DNA of 52,753 nucleotides, taken from NCBI GenBank assembly GCA_031263485.1, contig JAISFS010000236.1, positions 1-52,753 of the forward strand. The letters run 5' to 3'. The notes beneath the pieces are model-generated. The model was not told the origin of the DNA, made no database searches, and saw nothing but the letters and a program-made list of their open reading frames with translations. This document shows positions 37,225 to 46,378 of the stretch, one piece after another (positions within the stretch are counted from its first letter, which is position 1; each line of letters starts with the position of its first letter). The DNA is from Deltaproteobacteria bacterium. GTDB lineage: Bacteria > Desulfobacterota > Desulfarculia > Adiutricales > Adiutricaceae. The translations under genes and the position numbers were made by a program.

Positions 37225-38369
37225 GCCCGGTCAGGACGGTGGGCTTCTACACCGAAGGCCCCCCGTTCGAAGGGGACTCGGTGGAGCGGGGTCCCCTTGG
37301 CGGGAGCGAGACGGCCTTCGTCGAGATCACCCGCGCCATGGCGCGGCTGGGCTGCGAGGTGACCGCCTTCAACAACTGCACCGAGCCCGCCATCCACCGG
37401 GGGGTGGAGTATCACCCCTTCCGCTCCTCGCTCCCGACGCTCGCCAAGCGCCGCTTCGACGTGATGGTGGTGAGCCGCTTCTTCGGCTTCTTCAACCTGC
37501 CCATCAAGGCGTCCCTGAAGGTCCTGTGGAACCACGACACCCTGGAGAACCCGGGGGCACTGCGGAACATCCAGGACGAGATAGACCTCTTCTTCGTGCT
37601 CTCGCGCTTCCACCGCGACAACTACCTCACGCGCCTGCCTCAGCTGGACGATCGCATGGTGGTCACCCGCAACGGCCTGAACTTCGAGCTCATAGACCGG
37701 AGCGCGGAGGGGGCCAGGCGCGACCCGAACAAGCTCCTGTACGCGTCGAGGCCCGAACGGGGCCTGAAACCGCTTCTGGAGGAGATCTGGCCGCGGCTCA
37801 AGGAGGCCCGCCCGGGGCTCAGGCTCCACATCTGCGGCTACACGGTGGACCGCGCCAACCTGGATCCCCAGCTCCCCGAACTTTACGACTACCTGGACTT
37901 CCTGGCGGACCGGGACCCGGACGTCACGGTCCTGGGTGCGCTTCCCAAGCGCGACTACTACAGGCACCTCGCCGAGAGCGCGATGCTCGTCTACCCCTGC
38001 ACCTTCCCGGAAATCAGCTGCATCGTGGCCCTGGAGGCCCAGGCCCTGGGCACGCCGATCCTCACCTCCGACTCCTACGCGCTCTCCGAGTCGGTGGCCC
38101 CCCCCGAGTTCCGCGTGAAGGGGCGCCCCGGGGGCAACGAATGGATCCGGGGCTACGTCGAGCGGGCCCTGAAGCTCCTCGGGGACCCCGAGGGCACGGC
38201 CAGGACCGCCGCGAAGGCCCGTGAGGCCATCCGGGAAAAATACTCCTGGGACCAGGTCGCCAAGGAATGGATGCGCGTCTTCGAGCTGTCCCTGAGGGCC
38301 CGGGAGACCAGGAGACTCTTCGTGGAGAGCTCGACCTCCCAGAGGCCCCGCGATGGACTCCTGGTTTAG
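37221..38369 (+). CDS. Family 4 (group 1) glycosyltransferase
   Basis: 382 residues from a GTG at 37221 that overlaps the previous stop by four bases. GGAGG lies six bases before it, inside the preceding gene. The N-terminus has a Gly-rich acceptor-side motif (RGPLGGSETAFVEITRAMA). The C-terminal nucleotide-sugar domain reads KLLYASRPERGLKPLLE, LHICGYTV, and then VYPCTFPEISCIVALEAQAL, the E-x7-E region typical of GT4 enzymes. Its end overlaps the next gene by 17 bases, which implies translational coupling. It probably adds one sugar to the surface glycan built by this cluster. Confidence 0.92.
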   Translation: MSPVRTVGFYTEGPPFEGDSVERGPLGGSETAFVEITRAMARLGCEVTAFNNCTEPAIHRGVEYHPFRSSLPTLAKRRFDVMVVSRFFGFFNLPIKASLKVLWNHDTLENPGALRNIQDEIDLFFVLSRFHRDNYLTRLPQLDDRMVVTRNGLNFELIDRSAEGARRDPNKLLYASRPERGLKPLLEEIWPRLKEARPGLRLHICGYTVDRANLDPQLPELYDYLDFLADRDPDVTVLGALPKRDYYRHLAESAMLVYPCTFPEISCIVALEAQALGTPILTSDSYALSESVAPPEFRVKGRPGGNEWIRGYVERALKLLGDPEGTARTAAKAREAIREKYSWDQVAKEWMRVFELSLRARETRRLFVESSTSQRPRDGLLV

Positions 38370-41112
38370 GCGCAATCTCGCCCTCCTCAAGGAGAGGGAC
38401 GGGAGGCTCGCCTCCCTGATAGAACTCTTCGCCCCGCAACCGGCGGGGCTTTCCGCGTCCGACGGGGAAGCCGTCCACGCATCCGGGCCCCCGGCGTCGG
38501 TCCCCGAGCGGGAAATCCTGTTCGGGTTTCCTCCGGACGCCGCTCGCCTTTCCGAGAGCCTCCCGCCGTTGCCTCCGGAGGTCGCGGTCGAGCTCGCCTA
38601 TGGCCCGGAGGGCCCCGTCCTGTCCCTGGCCGCGCCCGTAAAGGCGCGGCTCACGAGCCGCTCCCCCGCCAAGGAGGACCGCGCCCTGGCGGACAGGTTC
38701 CTGAGCTCCTGCGGGGACATATCCCTGACCGGCGTGACCGCCCTGGGCCTCGGGCTGGGCAGGCACCTGGAATACATCCTCCCGGAACTCGAAGACGCCC
38801 CCCTGTGGATAGTCGAGGCGGCCCCGCAGCTCTGGGCCGCCGCCATGACGGCCGGGGATCTCTCGCTTCTCCTCTCCCGGCCCAACGTCGTTTTCCTGTG
38901 CGGCGCGCTGACAAGCCTCCCGCCCGAGGCGCCGGCGACCGTGATCGCCCGTCCGACGTCCCTGAAATACTTTCCAGGGATGTACCCGGACCTGCCTGCG
39001 CCGCCTGTTGCTGCGAACATGCCCGTCGCGGCGGACACGCGCGCTGCGGCGATGTCGGCAGACGCGAGCGCCTCGGCTATGTCGCCAGACGCGAGCGCCT
39101 CGGCTATGTCGCCAGGCACGAGCACCGCGGCGATGTCGCCAGGCTCGGCCGATGCGAGGAGGGCAACTGCATCTCCTGGCGTGACGGACAAGCGCGCCGA
39201 GGACGTATCGCCAGACTCCGCCGAAGCGAATGGTATTACGGGGGTACCCGTCGCCGGCGGCCAGCCGATCCCGCCGGACATCTCACTTGCCCGTTTCTTG
39301 CCTCCTCTCGATCGCGCGGGCGGTCCGGATGAGCGCCCGGACTGCCCGACTGGCCTGGCCGGATGCCTGAAGGTTTCCGGGGACGACCAGGCGCCTCGCC
39401 CGGGCCCCTTAACGGTGTCCGGGGATGACCCGTCTCATCGCTCGGGCCGACCGACGGTCCCCTCGGATGCCCCGTCTCATCGCTCGGGCCTCCAGACGGA
39501 ACGCGTCGGCGCTTCGGCGCCCAGGCGCACGCGGAAGCCTAGGGTGCTCTTCTTCAGGAGCGGCTACTTCCTGGACAGGGAGATCCGCTCCGCCTTGGCC
39601 AGGCTGGACTGGCCCTTCGCGCTGTGGGAGATTTCCGACTTCCGGGACGCCTCGAAGGACCGCGGCGCGGACTTCAAAAGGCTCCTTGAGACCATCAAGG
39701 GCTTCAGGCCGGATATCGCACTAACCGTGAACCACCTGGGCTTCGACAGCGACGGGGTGCTCTCGGGGATACTCGGACGTCTGGGGGTGCCTGCGGCAAG
39801 CTGGTTCGTGGACAGCCCTTGGTACATCCTGGGGGGGGCGGAGCTCAACCCCTACCGGGACCTCTGGGCCTTCTCCTGGGACTCGGACTATCTGGCGACC
39901 TTAACGGAGCTGGGATTCCAAAACGTCGCCTGGCTCCCGCTCGCCGCCGACGAGACTCTCCTGGAGGGGGACGCGGCCCGGGACGCCGCACCCGACGCTG
40001 GCAGCCTCGCCAGCGGGGCGGGAGAGCCGCGCCGGGGGCGGGACATCGCCTTCGTGGGGGACAGCCTGGACGCCGCCACCGCCAAGTATCTGGCGCTCGC
40101 GGGCGCGGGCCGCGAGATCCTGCCCGAGGCGGACGCCATTGCCGAAAGGTTCCTCGAAAGCGGCGAGCTCTTCCCGGACATGGAGGCGGCAGTGGCTGCC
40201 GCCCGTTTCGCGTCGGGAGTGACTGAATATGACAGCTGCGACGGCGTTTATGGGACGACGGCGAAGGCCGTCCTCCAAAGTCCGGCGGCATACTCTGCGG
40301 GCGGCAGAGCCCTGACGGAGATCCACGAAACCTGTGCGGCTGACTGCGAAGCCGGTGTAGCGAGCCGTAGCGCCAAGACGGCTGGCCGCAGGGCCCTGAC
40401 TGCAGACCGTGGAGCCCTGGCGGATGGTCAGGCGGCGCGGGCGACGAGCCGAGGAGTCATGGAGACGACCCGAGGAGCCATGGCGGCGGGCCGAGGAGCC
40501 ATGGCGGCGGGTTGCGGAATCCTGGCGCCTACACGCGGCTCCCTGGCCGGCATGTCCGTCAAGGGAGCCTCCTGTACACCTTCTCCTTTGGCGGGGGTCG
40601 CCAGGGACCCGCAGACGCTTTTGAACCTCTCCGCCCTGGTCACCTGGCGGGCCAGCCGCATGGCCAGGGTGCGGGTGCTCTCGGCCATGCCGCCGGGGCT
40701 GTTGACAGTCGCCGGGGACCCGGGCTGGAAGGGACTTCTTTCGTCAGGGGTAACCCTGAGCGGCAGGGTGGACTACCACGGTGAGCTCCCCGGCTTCTAC
40801 AGGGGAAGCAAGGTGAACCTGAACGTCACGAGCGCGCAGATGAAGACCGGCGTGAACCAGCGCGTCTTCGACGCGCCCGCAGCGGGCGGCTTCCTGCTGA
40901 CGGACCGCCGTGAGCAGCTGGAACGGCTCTTCGGGCCCGATGAGCGCTGCTGCTACTCCGATCCGGCCGAGGCAAGCGAGAAGGCGCTCTGGCACCTCGT
41001 GCGGCCGGAGGCTCGCGTGCGGACGGTCGAGGCCGCCCGCCGCGCGGTGGCGCGCCGCCACCTCTACCGCCACAGGCTGCCGGAGCTGACGCGGGCGGTC
41101 CTGGGAGGCTAG
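38353..41112 (+). CDS. CgeB-type glycosyltransferase with two low-complexity inserts
   Basis: 919 residues, much longer than typical members of 400-600. An N-terminal domain (to about 215; VTALGLGLGRHLEYILPELE) recalls the N-terminus of the Maf protein. The DUF3880/CgeB core begins near 394 (RKPRVLFFRSGYF) with VNHLGFDSDGVLSGILG, WFVDSPWYI and IAFVGDSLD. The C-terminal domain (LSGRVDYHGELPGFYRGSKV, NLNVTSAQMKTGVNQRVFDA) is the nucleotide-sugar part. Two inserts interrupt it: about 215-393 with four 9-residue AMSPDASAS units, and about 635-755 with 7-residue RGAMAAG units. The ATG at 38353 lies inside the preceding gene. The frame is intact through both inserts, so the protein is probably made and the inserts probably form disordered loops. 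Confidence 0.88.
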   Translation: MDSWFRRNLALLKERDGRLASLIELFAPQPAGLSASDGEAVHASGPPASVPEREILFGFPPDAARLSESLPPLPPEVAVELAYGPEGPVLSLAAPVKARLTSRSPAKEDRALADRFLSSCGDISLTGVTALGLGLGRHLEYILPELEDAPLWIVEAAPQLWAAAMTAGDLSLLLSRPNVVFLCGALTSLPPEAPATVIARPTSLKYFPGMYPDLPAPPVAANMPVAADTRAAAMSADASASAMSPDASASAMSPGTSTAAMSPGSADARRATASPGVTDKRAEDVSPDSAEANGITGVPVAGGQPIPPDISLARFLPPLDRAGGPDERPDCPTGLAGCLKVSGDDQAPRPGPLTVSGDDPSHRSGRPTVPSDAPSHRSGLQTERVGASAPRRTRKPRVLFFRSGYFLDREIRSALARLDWPFALWEISDFRDASKDRGADFKRLLETIKGFRPDIALTVNHLGFDSDGVLSGILGRLGVPAASWFVDSPWYILGGAELNPYRDLWAFSWDSDYLATLTELGFQNVAWLPLAADETLLEGDAARDAAPDAGSLASGAGEPRRGRDIAFVGDSLDAATAKYLALAGAGREILPEADAIAERFLESGELFPDMEAAVAAARFASGVTEYDSCDGVYGTTAKAVLQSPAAYSAGGRALTEIHETCAADCEAGVASRSAKTAGRRALTADRGALADGQAARATSRGVMETTRGAMAAGRGAMAAGCGILAPTRGSLAGMSVKGASCTPSPLAGVARDPQTLLNLSALVTWRASRMARVRVLSAMPPGLLTVAGDPGWKGLLSSGVTLSGRVDYHGELPGFYRGSKVNLNVTSAQMKTGVNQRVFDAPAAGGFLLTDRREQLERLFGPDERCCYSDPAEASEKALWHLVRPEARVRTVEAARRAVARRHLYRHRLPELTRAVLGG
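39049..39156 (+). repeat. 27-bp in-frame tandem repeat inside the CgeB-type gene
   Basis: Four units of 27 bp encode AMSADASAS, AMSPDASAS, AMSPGTSTA and AMSPGSADA. The first two are nearly identical at the DNA level. Confidence 0.9.
40450..40540 (+). repeat. 21-bp in-frame repeats inside the CgeB-type gene
   Basis: Units of seven codons (TTRGAMA, AGRGAMA, AGCGILA, PTRGSLA) with GGAGCCATGGCGGCGGG exact in two copies. They form part of the second low-complexity insert. Confidence 0.8.
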
Positions 41113-41113
41113 G

Positions 41114-43018
41114 ATGCTCGTCCAGGCGTTGGCCCCGGCCAGGCTCGGGGACTTCATCCAGGCCTCCGCGCTTCTTCAGGGGGTCCTGAAGGCGTATCCC
41201 GGCGCCCGGCTCCAGGTGCTCGCGCTGGACGCGAGCGTCCTGGAGGCGCAAAGGCTCCTCTTCCCGGAGGCGGAAGGGCTCCTCATGGACAGGGACGCTT
41301 TCGGCGCGGGAGCCGCAGGCGGCGCGGGTGAGACGGGCGGCGCGGGTGGCACAGACGCCGCAGGCGCCTCAGGCGGCGCGGGGGCCGAGAGCGGCGCAGG
41401 CGCTACGGGAACGCCGTACGGGACCGAAGCGGACGGAGTGAAGCTGGATGCCAATCCCGCCGCGGCAACTGCCAGAGTCGGCGGTATCCCTCGCGGAGCG
41501 GAACTCCTCGTGAACCTGTCGGTGGATCCGCGGGCAGTAAGCCTCGCCCGCACCCTTGCCCCGAAGGAAATCCTGGGCCCGCGTCCGGAGGGGGACGGCA
41601 TCTTCGTTCCCGTCGCGCAGAGGCTGGCGATAGCGGCCATGAGGCTGGACCGCAGGTTGGGCCGGCTGAACCTCACGGACGTCTGGCGGGCGCTCGTGCC
41701 CGGCTCGCCCCCGTGCCTGGCCCGGCCGGCCGCGCAGCCCGCCGCTAACGGCGCGGCCCTGGAGGCGCTGGAAGCGGCGGGCACCCTGCCAATAGTCTGC
41801 TTCCACCTCGGCGCCAAGGCCGCCTTGAGGCGCTGGCCGGTGGACTTCCACGCGAAAATGGCCGCAACGCTCTTCGGGATCACGCCGTTTCTGGCCGTGA
41901 CCCTGGGGAGCCGACAGGAGAGGGCCCTGGCCCTGAAGTTCCGGGACGTCTACGGTCGCGCGGCACCAGGCGCTCCCGTAGCCGATCTCTCCGGCAGGAC
42001 CCGGCTGGAGGACCTCTGGGCGCTGTTTGACAAGGCGGCGCTCCTGATATCATCGGACACCGGGATCATGCACCTGGGCGCCTCGCTGGGAGTCCCCCAG
42101 CTCGCGGTGTTCGCCGGCCCTGCCTACGCCCACGAGACCGGTCCTTACGGGGAAGGCGCCCTGGTGCTGCAGGGCCTGGCGCCCTGCGGCCCATGCGTGG
42201 AGAACAAGGGCTGCAAGAGGCCGGAGTGCCGCGCTCTGCCCCCCTGGGAGGCGGCCCTGCCGCTGGCAGGTGCGCTGTTGACCGCCGCGGCCATGGCTAC
42301 TGTCCGTCCGGCGAATGACGGCATGGCGCGCGATGGCCGAACGAACGAAGACATGGAGCGTGATGCCCTTGCGAAGGAAGGCATGGCTCGCGATATCCAG
42401 GCGAAGGAGGGCATGGAACGCGATGGCCAGGCGAAAGAAGGCATGGAGCGTGATGCCCTCGCGAAGGACGGCATGGCGCGCTACGGAGAGGAAAATGAGG
42501 CCTTGGCGGGGAACGGCAAACGTTTGCGAACGTTCGGGAGCGGCGCGGACAAGCCAGAAGCCGTAGGCTTCCCTGTCCCCTCCCCTCCTCCCGGAATGTC
42601 ATGGGAAAGCTGGACCACCGTCATAAGCTCCAGAGGGGCATCGCTTGTCCCTCGCGGCCCCTTTCCGGCGGTTCTGGACGAGAGGGCGCTTGCGGGCCTG
42701 ATGTTCCGGGAAGGCGCACGATCCGTAGTGTGGGGAACCGCGGAACCCGACGATGGACGGAAGAGCGGCGAGATGGGGATGTCTGACGAATCAACAGGAT
42801 CGCTCAAGGCGCCTGGATCTTCCGAAACGCAGGGAGCGTCCGAAGCCGTCTGCGCCGAACTGTCTCTCTACAGACACAGTTCTCGGCAGGAGCTTAAGAA
42901 AGTGAAGGCTTTCCTCTCCTACATCGAAAGGAAGGCGTTGGACGCCAGCGACAGGAAAGTATTCAGGATGGCCTGGGAAGAAGCGCTCGACTCGGCAGTC
43001 CGCCAGGGAATGCTGTAG
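41114..43018 (+). CDS. Family 9 (heptosyltransferase-like) glycosyltransferase with repeat-rich C-terminus
   Basis: 634 residues; family members are usually about 350. The GT9 core is present but split. The N-terminus LVQALAPARLGDFIQASALL matches the usual start of ADP-heptose transferases. A Gly/Ala-rich insert follows at about 63-115. The second domain has CFHLGAKAALRRWP, VTLGSRQE and SSDTGIMHLGASLGVPQLAV, then CGPCVENKGC. After about residue 400 come ten-residue repeats (KEGMERDALA type) and a C-terminal helical tail (SSRQELKKVKAFLSYIE). The ATG at 41114 is one base after the previous stop, with GGGAGG upstream. It is the last gene of the coupled unit. It could transfer heptose or another sugar to lipopolysaccharide or a glycoprotein. 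Confidence 0.9.
   Translation: MLVQALAPARLGDFIQASALLQGVLKAYPGARLQVLALDASVLEAQRLLFPEAEGLLMDRDAFGAGAAGGAGETGGAGGTDAAGASGGAGAESGAGATGTPYGTEADGVKLDANPAAATARVGGIPRGAELLVNLSVDPRAVSLARTLAPKEILGPRPEGDGIFVPVAQRLAIAAMRLDRRLGRLNLTDVWRALVPGSPPCLARPAAQPAANGAALEALEAAGTLPIVCFHLGAKAALRRWPVDFHAKMAATLFGITPFLAVTLGSRQERALALKFRDVYGRAAPGAPVADLSGRTRLEDLWALFDKAALLISSDTGIMHLGASLGVPQLAVFAGPAYAHETGPYGEGALVLQGLAPCGPCVENKGCKRPECRALPPWEAALPLAGALLTAAAMATVRPANDGMARDGRTNEDMERDALAKEGMARDIQAKEGMERDGQAKEGMERDALAKDGMARYGEENEALAGNGKRLRTFGSGADKPEAVGFPVPSPPPGMSWESWTTVISSRGASLVPRGPFPAVLDERALAGLMFREGARSVVWGTAEPDDGRKSGEMGMSDESTGSLKAPGSSETQGASEAVCAELSLYRHSSRQELKKVKAFLSYIERKALDASDRKVFRMAWEEALDSAVRQGML
42314..42493 (+). repeat. 30-bp in-frame tandem repeat inside the GT9 gene
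   Basis: Six units of 30 bp encode NDGMARDGRT, NEDMERDALA, KEGMARDIQA, KEGMERDGQA, KEGMERDALA and KDGMARYGEE. A degenerate seventh unit follows. The alternating acidic and basic residues suggest a charged helix or a disordered tail. Confidence 0.93.
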
Positions 43019-43925
43019 ATTACGGAGGAACGGCGTCGCCATAGCGGTCGGAAGGATAATGGATCAGCCCCAACAGAAACCGAAGAATTATAGTGACGCT
43101 TCATTCTGTCCGATCAGGAGGCAACGTTAATCAGTATTTGAAAATTTATTATTGAAATTTAACCATCATATATGAAAAAAAATATTTTATATATTTATAG
43201 TATATTCAGGCACAAAATGAAAATATGGTCACAATAATATGAATAATATTTAGATATATTTTGTTAAAGATAACCGGCAGCAGTAAACATTTGCTACACT
43301 TAATCTGAGCATCAATTCAAAGCATAAATAAAACCCTTTTGCTTTTCATGCTTGACAACAACATTATTAAACACCGTATCTACAATAACCAAAGCAAAAA
43401 AAATTATATGAAATTGATTTATGCTGGAGTGTTTTCATAATCATCGCTCGGATAAACGGCTATCGCGGCAATTGTTACCGGATCTGAATCTGTGTCTGAA
43501 GAAACAGAAGTCAAACCGAAGAAAAACTTAAGAAATTAATCAAACTCGATCAATGTGATTGGATCTTGGAGGCGTTGACAATCCCACTCAAATGAAGGGG
43601 CTACCGATTACCGTTTTACAGCATATTATTATCGGCCTATCATTAATGTTTTTTCATTGATATTTCAGATGATATGGAACGCGTGATATTTGAATCATTT
43701 TCGTTTGTGTCTTGACAGCTCCAGCAAAACAACGGAACATAGAACGCATGGTGACAGTTGCGGGAGCTCAAAATCCTAATAAATCTAAATGAAGGTGTGG
43801 TGGTGAACACATTAAAAATGTGCAAACGATTCACTAATTAAGGCTGAAGATTGAACTATGGGACAGGTCAGCTTCGGTGATCAGAACGCCGTAATTATGA
43901 TGAATTAGTGGTGAACGATTTCCAC
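43019..43925. other. Very AT-rich gap, no gene
   Basis: About 900 bases that change abruptly from GC-rich at 43.1 kb to strongly AT-rich, with many A/T runs (43.14-43.45 kb) and stops in all frames. No gene or clear hairpin. It marks the boundary between the glycosylation region and AAA-like copy 3. Confidence 0.6.
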
Positions 43926-45905
43926 TCAATTACCTGGAACTGCCACTAATTCAATTTGATCGGAAGTCTCGATTTTCCAAATGACGCGTTGGAATCTAAT
44001 TTTTACAAATGATGAATCATAGATTGCAACGGCAGCGGCAAAAACTTTTTCATTACCTCCTAAATATGGTGTTGAGTATCTTCTGTTGACTATCTGCTCA
44101 AAAGCCTTGATAATATTTTTTTCAAGACTTTTTTTGGCAGATTCGGGCATATTCATGGGCCCGATCTCGGCCGAAGGAACTCCAGGCGGTGGAATGACGC
44201 TGAATTCCCCAGGAATTGAAGATGTTTCGTGTTTTGATACAGGTTTTGTTTTGAGATTCAAGATACGAACTGAATTATCTGAATATTCCAGGTTGCTGAC
44301 ACCGGAGCTGACACCGGAGCTGACACCGGAAATAACTGTTGGGTTCCGCGGCTTTTCGTGCTTGACCTCGACAATAATCCAGTCGTTAGTTGGCGTTCTC
44401 AGGACAAGATCGGCCCTGCCTTTAATCATGACAGATTCACCGATCGGCCTGTTTTTCCCAATATTTAGGCAGTAAAACAAAAGGATACAGTAAATCCACT
44501 CTTCTGACAAATTGTAATAGTATGGAACAGATGTGATGAAAGACGTGAAAAGTTCTTCAGATTTTGTAATATCGAGTGAACAGAAGGCATTGTAGAAATC
44601 CTGATAGCGCTTATTCACATAATTTTCTGTTGTTTGAAATTCTATAGGGACAGTTAATCTTCTAATAAATTGGTTGAAAATCGAATCACATATCTCAGCA
44701 TTTGGAATTTTAAGGTAATATATCTTATCGTTATCTATCCCTTCAATTCTGTCGATAGTCAGATAACCCGCTTGAAATAGAATCTCATTTTCATTGATCA
44801 GATTATGTGTGTCAGAAACTGTTATATCACTTGAAAATGAAGGATCAGCAGAACCCTTACTCATTGAGAGATTATTCAAGAAAACTTTAAAATAACTATC
44901 CGAACCTAAACCAAGTTTATGTATAAAATACTGTGAACCTGATTCGTACCAAAAATCAGAAAATGTTCCAGTGTTTATGCAATTCATTACTGAAAAAGGA
45001 TTGAGCAACAGATTCTTGCCATCCCAAGAATAGCCATTGTACCATTTTTCCATTTTTACCATAAGGTCGTCCACGGTGGCGTTTTGACCGAATGCTCCTT
45101 CAGATTTCATTATTTCAAGTGCTGAATCAAGATAGTCTTTGAATGAAGACGATATTTCCTTACTTGTGAATCCACAAATTTTTGAAAATGAAGGATCCAG
45201 AGATATGTCTTTCAAATTATTCATTCCGGAAAGGACAGACAGTTGATCAAATTTTGTAACTCCGGTAATAAAAACAAATCTGAAATATTCATCGTTCTTT
45301 TTAATCACTGAATAAAAATCATGAAGCATAGATCTGATTGCTTCTGTCCTATCTGGATTTCCAATAGTTTTCACTAATGGCATATTATACTCATCAATAA
45401 GAAGCACAACATTCTGCGGAGAATCGTCTATAGGACCATCTTCGTGTGGGTTCACATAAGGCGCCTGCATTCTTGAAGTACGCGTTATCAGTCTGGAAAA
45501 GGCACTCTCTGGTGAAGTTGTCGGAATTGTTATGCCAAGATTTTCAGCGACTTCAACGAGATTGTCGGTTAATGACTTTGCAAATATTTCAGGGTTTGAA
45601 GAAACATCGCTCAAATCAATCCTGATCACCGGAAAATAATGCCAATCGTACCCGCTGTTCGATTGCCCTATCGCCATTTTTTCGAACAGGTGACGGTTGC
45701 CCAAGGCAATGTTTCTGATCGTGTCCAGAAGAAATGTCTTACCGAATTTCCTCGGCCTGGCGAGGAAATATGGGCCTTCATTCCTGTCCAACAAGTCATG
45801 GATCATATCAGTCTTATCTACGATAGGCAATCCCCTCCGTATGAACATGCCGAAAGTTTGACGATGGGTCAGCAAAGGCGGTAAACGCTTCAGTTTGGCA
45901 TTCAC
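43926..45905 (-). CDS. AAA-ATPase-like / PD-(D/E)XK nuclease fusion protein, copy 3
   Basis: 659 residues of the same family as copies 1 and 2, and apparently intact. It has IVDKTDMI, Walker A ARPRKFGKT at about 49-57, Walker B VVLLIDEYNMPL, WYNGYSWDGKN, and the nuclease core KGRADLVLR followed by WIIVEVKHEK. A linker after the EVK motif contains a 12-bp tandem repeat (SGVSSGVSSGVS). The C-terminal block has VFAAAVAIYD. The start is a GTG at 45903-45905 with GAGG about ten bases upstream. It is AT-rich and stands alone behind a perfect consensus promoter. Similarity to copies 1 and 2 is only moderate by eye, so they are not recent duplicates of each other. The cellular role is unknown. Confidence 0.9.
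   Translation of the reverse strand: MNAKLKRLPPLLTHRQTFGMFIRRGLPIVDKTDMIHDLLDRNEGPYFLARPRKFGKTFLLDTIRNIALGNRHLFEKMAIGQSNSGYDWHYFPVIRIDLSDVSSNPEIFAKSLTDNLVEVAENLGITIPTTSPESAFSRLITRTSRMQAPYVNPHEDGPIDDSPQNVVLLIDEYNMPLVKTIGNPDRTEAIRSMLHDFYSVIKKNDEYFRFVFITGVTKFDQLSVLSGMNNLKDISLDPSFSKICGFTSKEISSSFKDYLDSALEIMKSEGAFGQNATVDDLMVKMEKWYNGYSWDGKNLLLNPFSVMNCINTGTFSDFWYESGSQYFIHKLGLGSDSYFKVFLNNLSMSKGSADPSFSSDITVSDTHNLINENEILFQAGYLTIDRIEGIDNDKIYYLKIPNAEICDSIFNQFIRRLTVPIEFQTTENYVNKRYQDFYNAFCSLDITKSEELFTSFITSVPYYYNLSEEWIYCILLFYCLNIGKNRPIGESVMIKGRADLVLRTPTNDWIIVEVKHEKPRNPTVISGVSSGVSSGVSNLEYSDNSVRILNLKTKPVSKHETSSIPGEFSVIPPPGVPSAEIGPMNMPESAKKSLEKNIIKAFEQIVNRRYSTPYLGGNEKVFAAAVAIYDSSFVKIRFQRVIWKIETSDQIELVAVPGN
44299..44334 (-). 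repeat. 12-bp in-frame tandem repeat in AAA-like copy 3
   Basis: Three copies of CTGACACCGGAG (plus-strand reading) encode repeated Ser-Gly-Val-Ser in the linker after the nuclease motif. The third copy diverges at its end. Confidence 0.85.
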
Positions 45906-46378
45906 TGCAGGAAACCTCGGGGTTGACTTGAATCCAGGTGATATCAGTTTGTAATTATCGTACAGTTCGTTTGGAATAGGTATTTAAGGCATTGGTTTAT
46001 CAAAACCGTCAATCTTTATGATTATAATCAATAATTCTGCGATTGTCAACTGTTGTTTCGTTATCGCCTCAAATTTCAAAAACATTATCCTTCAAATCTA
46101 GATTTCCACACCCTTTACAACATATGTACCATATGATGAACCTGTAGTTTCATGTGCATCCTGCCGGCTTAAATCTCAGGATGAACGTCGAATTGAAGAA
46201 GGTTCTACTGACTGAATTTTCAAAATGGCTCTTTCCGGAACCGCTTTTGAACGCTACTCCGATACGAAATACCGTTTCCCTTTACGACCGAAACGAGAGC
46301 AGCCCGGAAAGCCATTGGCCGAAACGCCATCGAGAACATCTTCCCCTCGCCCAAGTCGGTACGGTTCCGGCTCCAGGC
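45906..46378. other. Gap with the promoter of AAA-like copy 3
   Basis: About 470 bases between the minus-strand TPR gene's 3' end and the AAA-like gene's start. The first 250 bases are AT-rich and hold the promoter at 46021-46049. The rest returns to GC-rich DNA without a gene. Confidence 0.5.
46021..46049 (-). promoter_or_regulatory. Perfect consensus sigma-70 promoter of AAA-like copy 3
   Basis: On the minus strand TTGACA (46049-46044), a 17-bp spacer, then TATAAT (46026-46021): no mismatch to the consensus. The -10 box overlaps the 10-bp palindrome GATTATAATC (46020-46029), a possible repressor site. The predicted leader is about 110 bases long. Confidence 0.8.
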
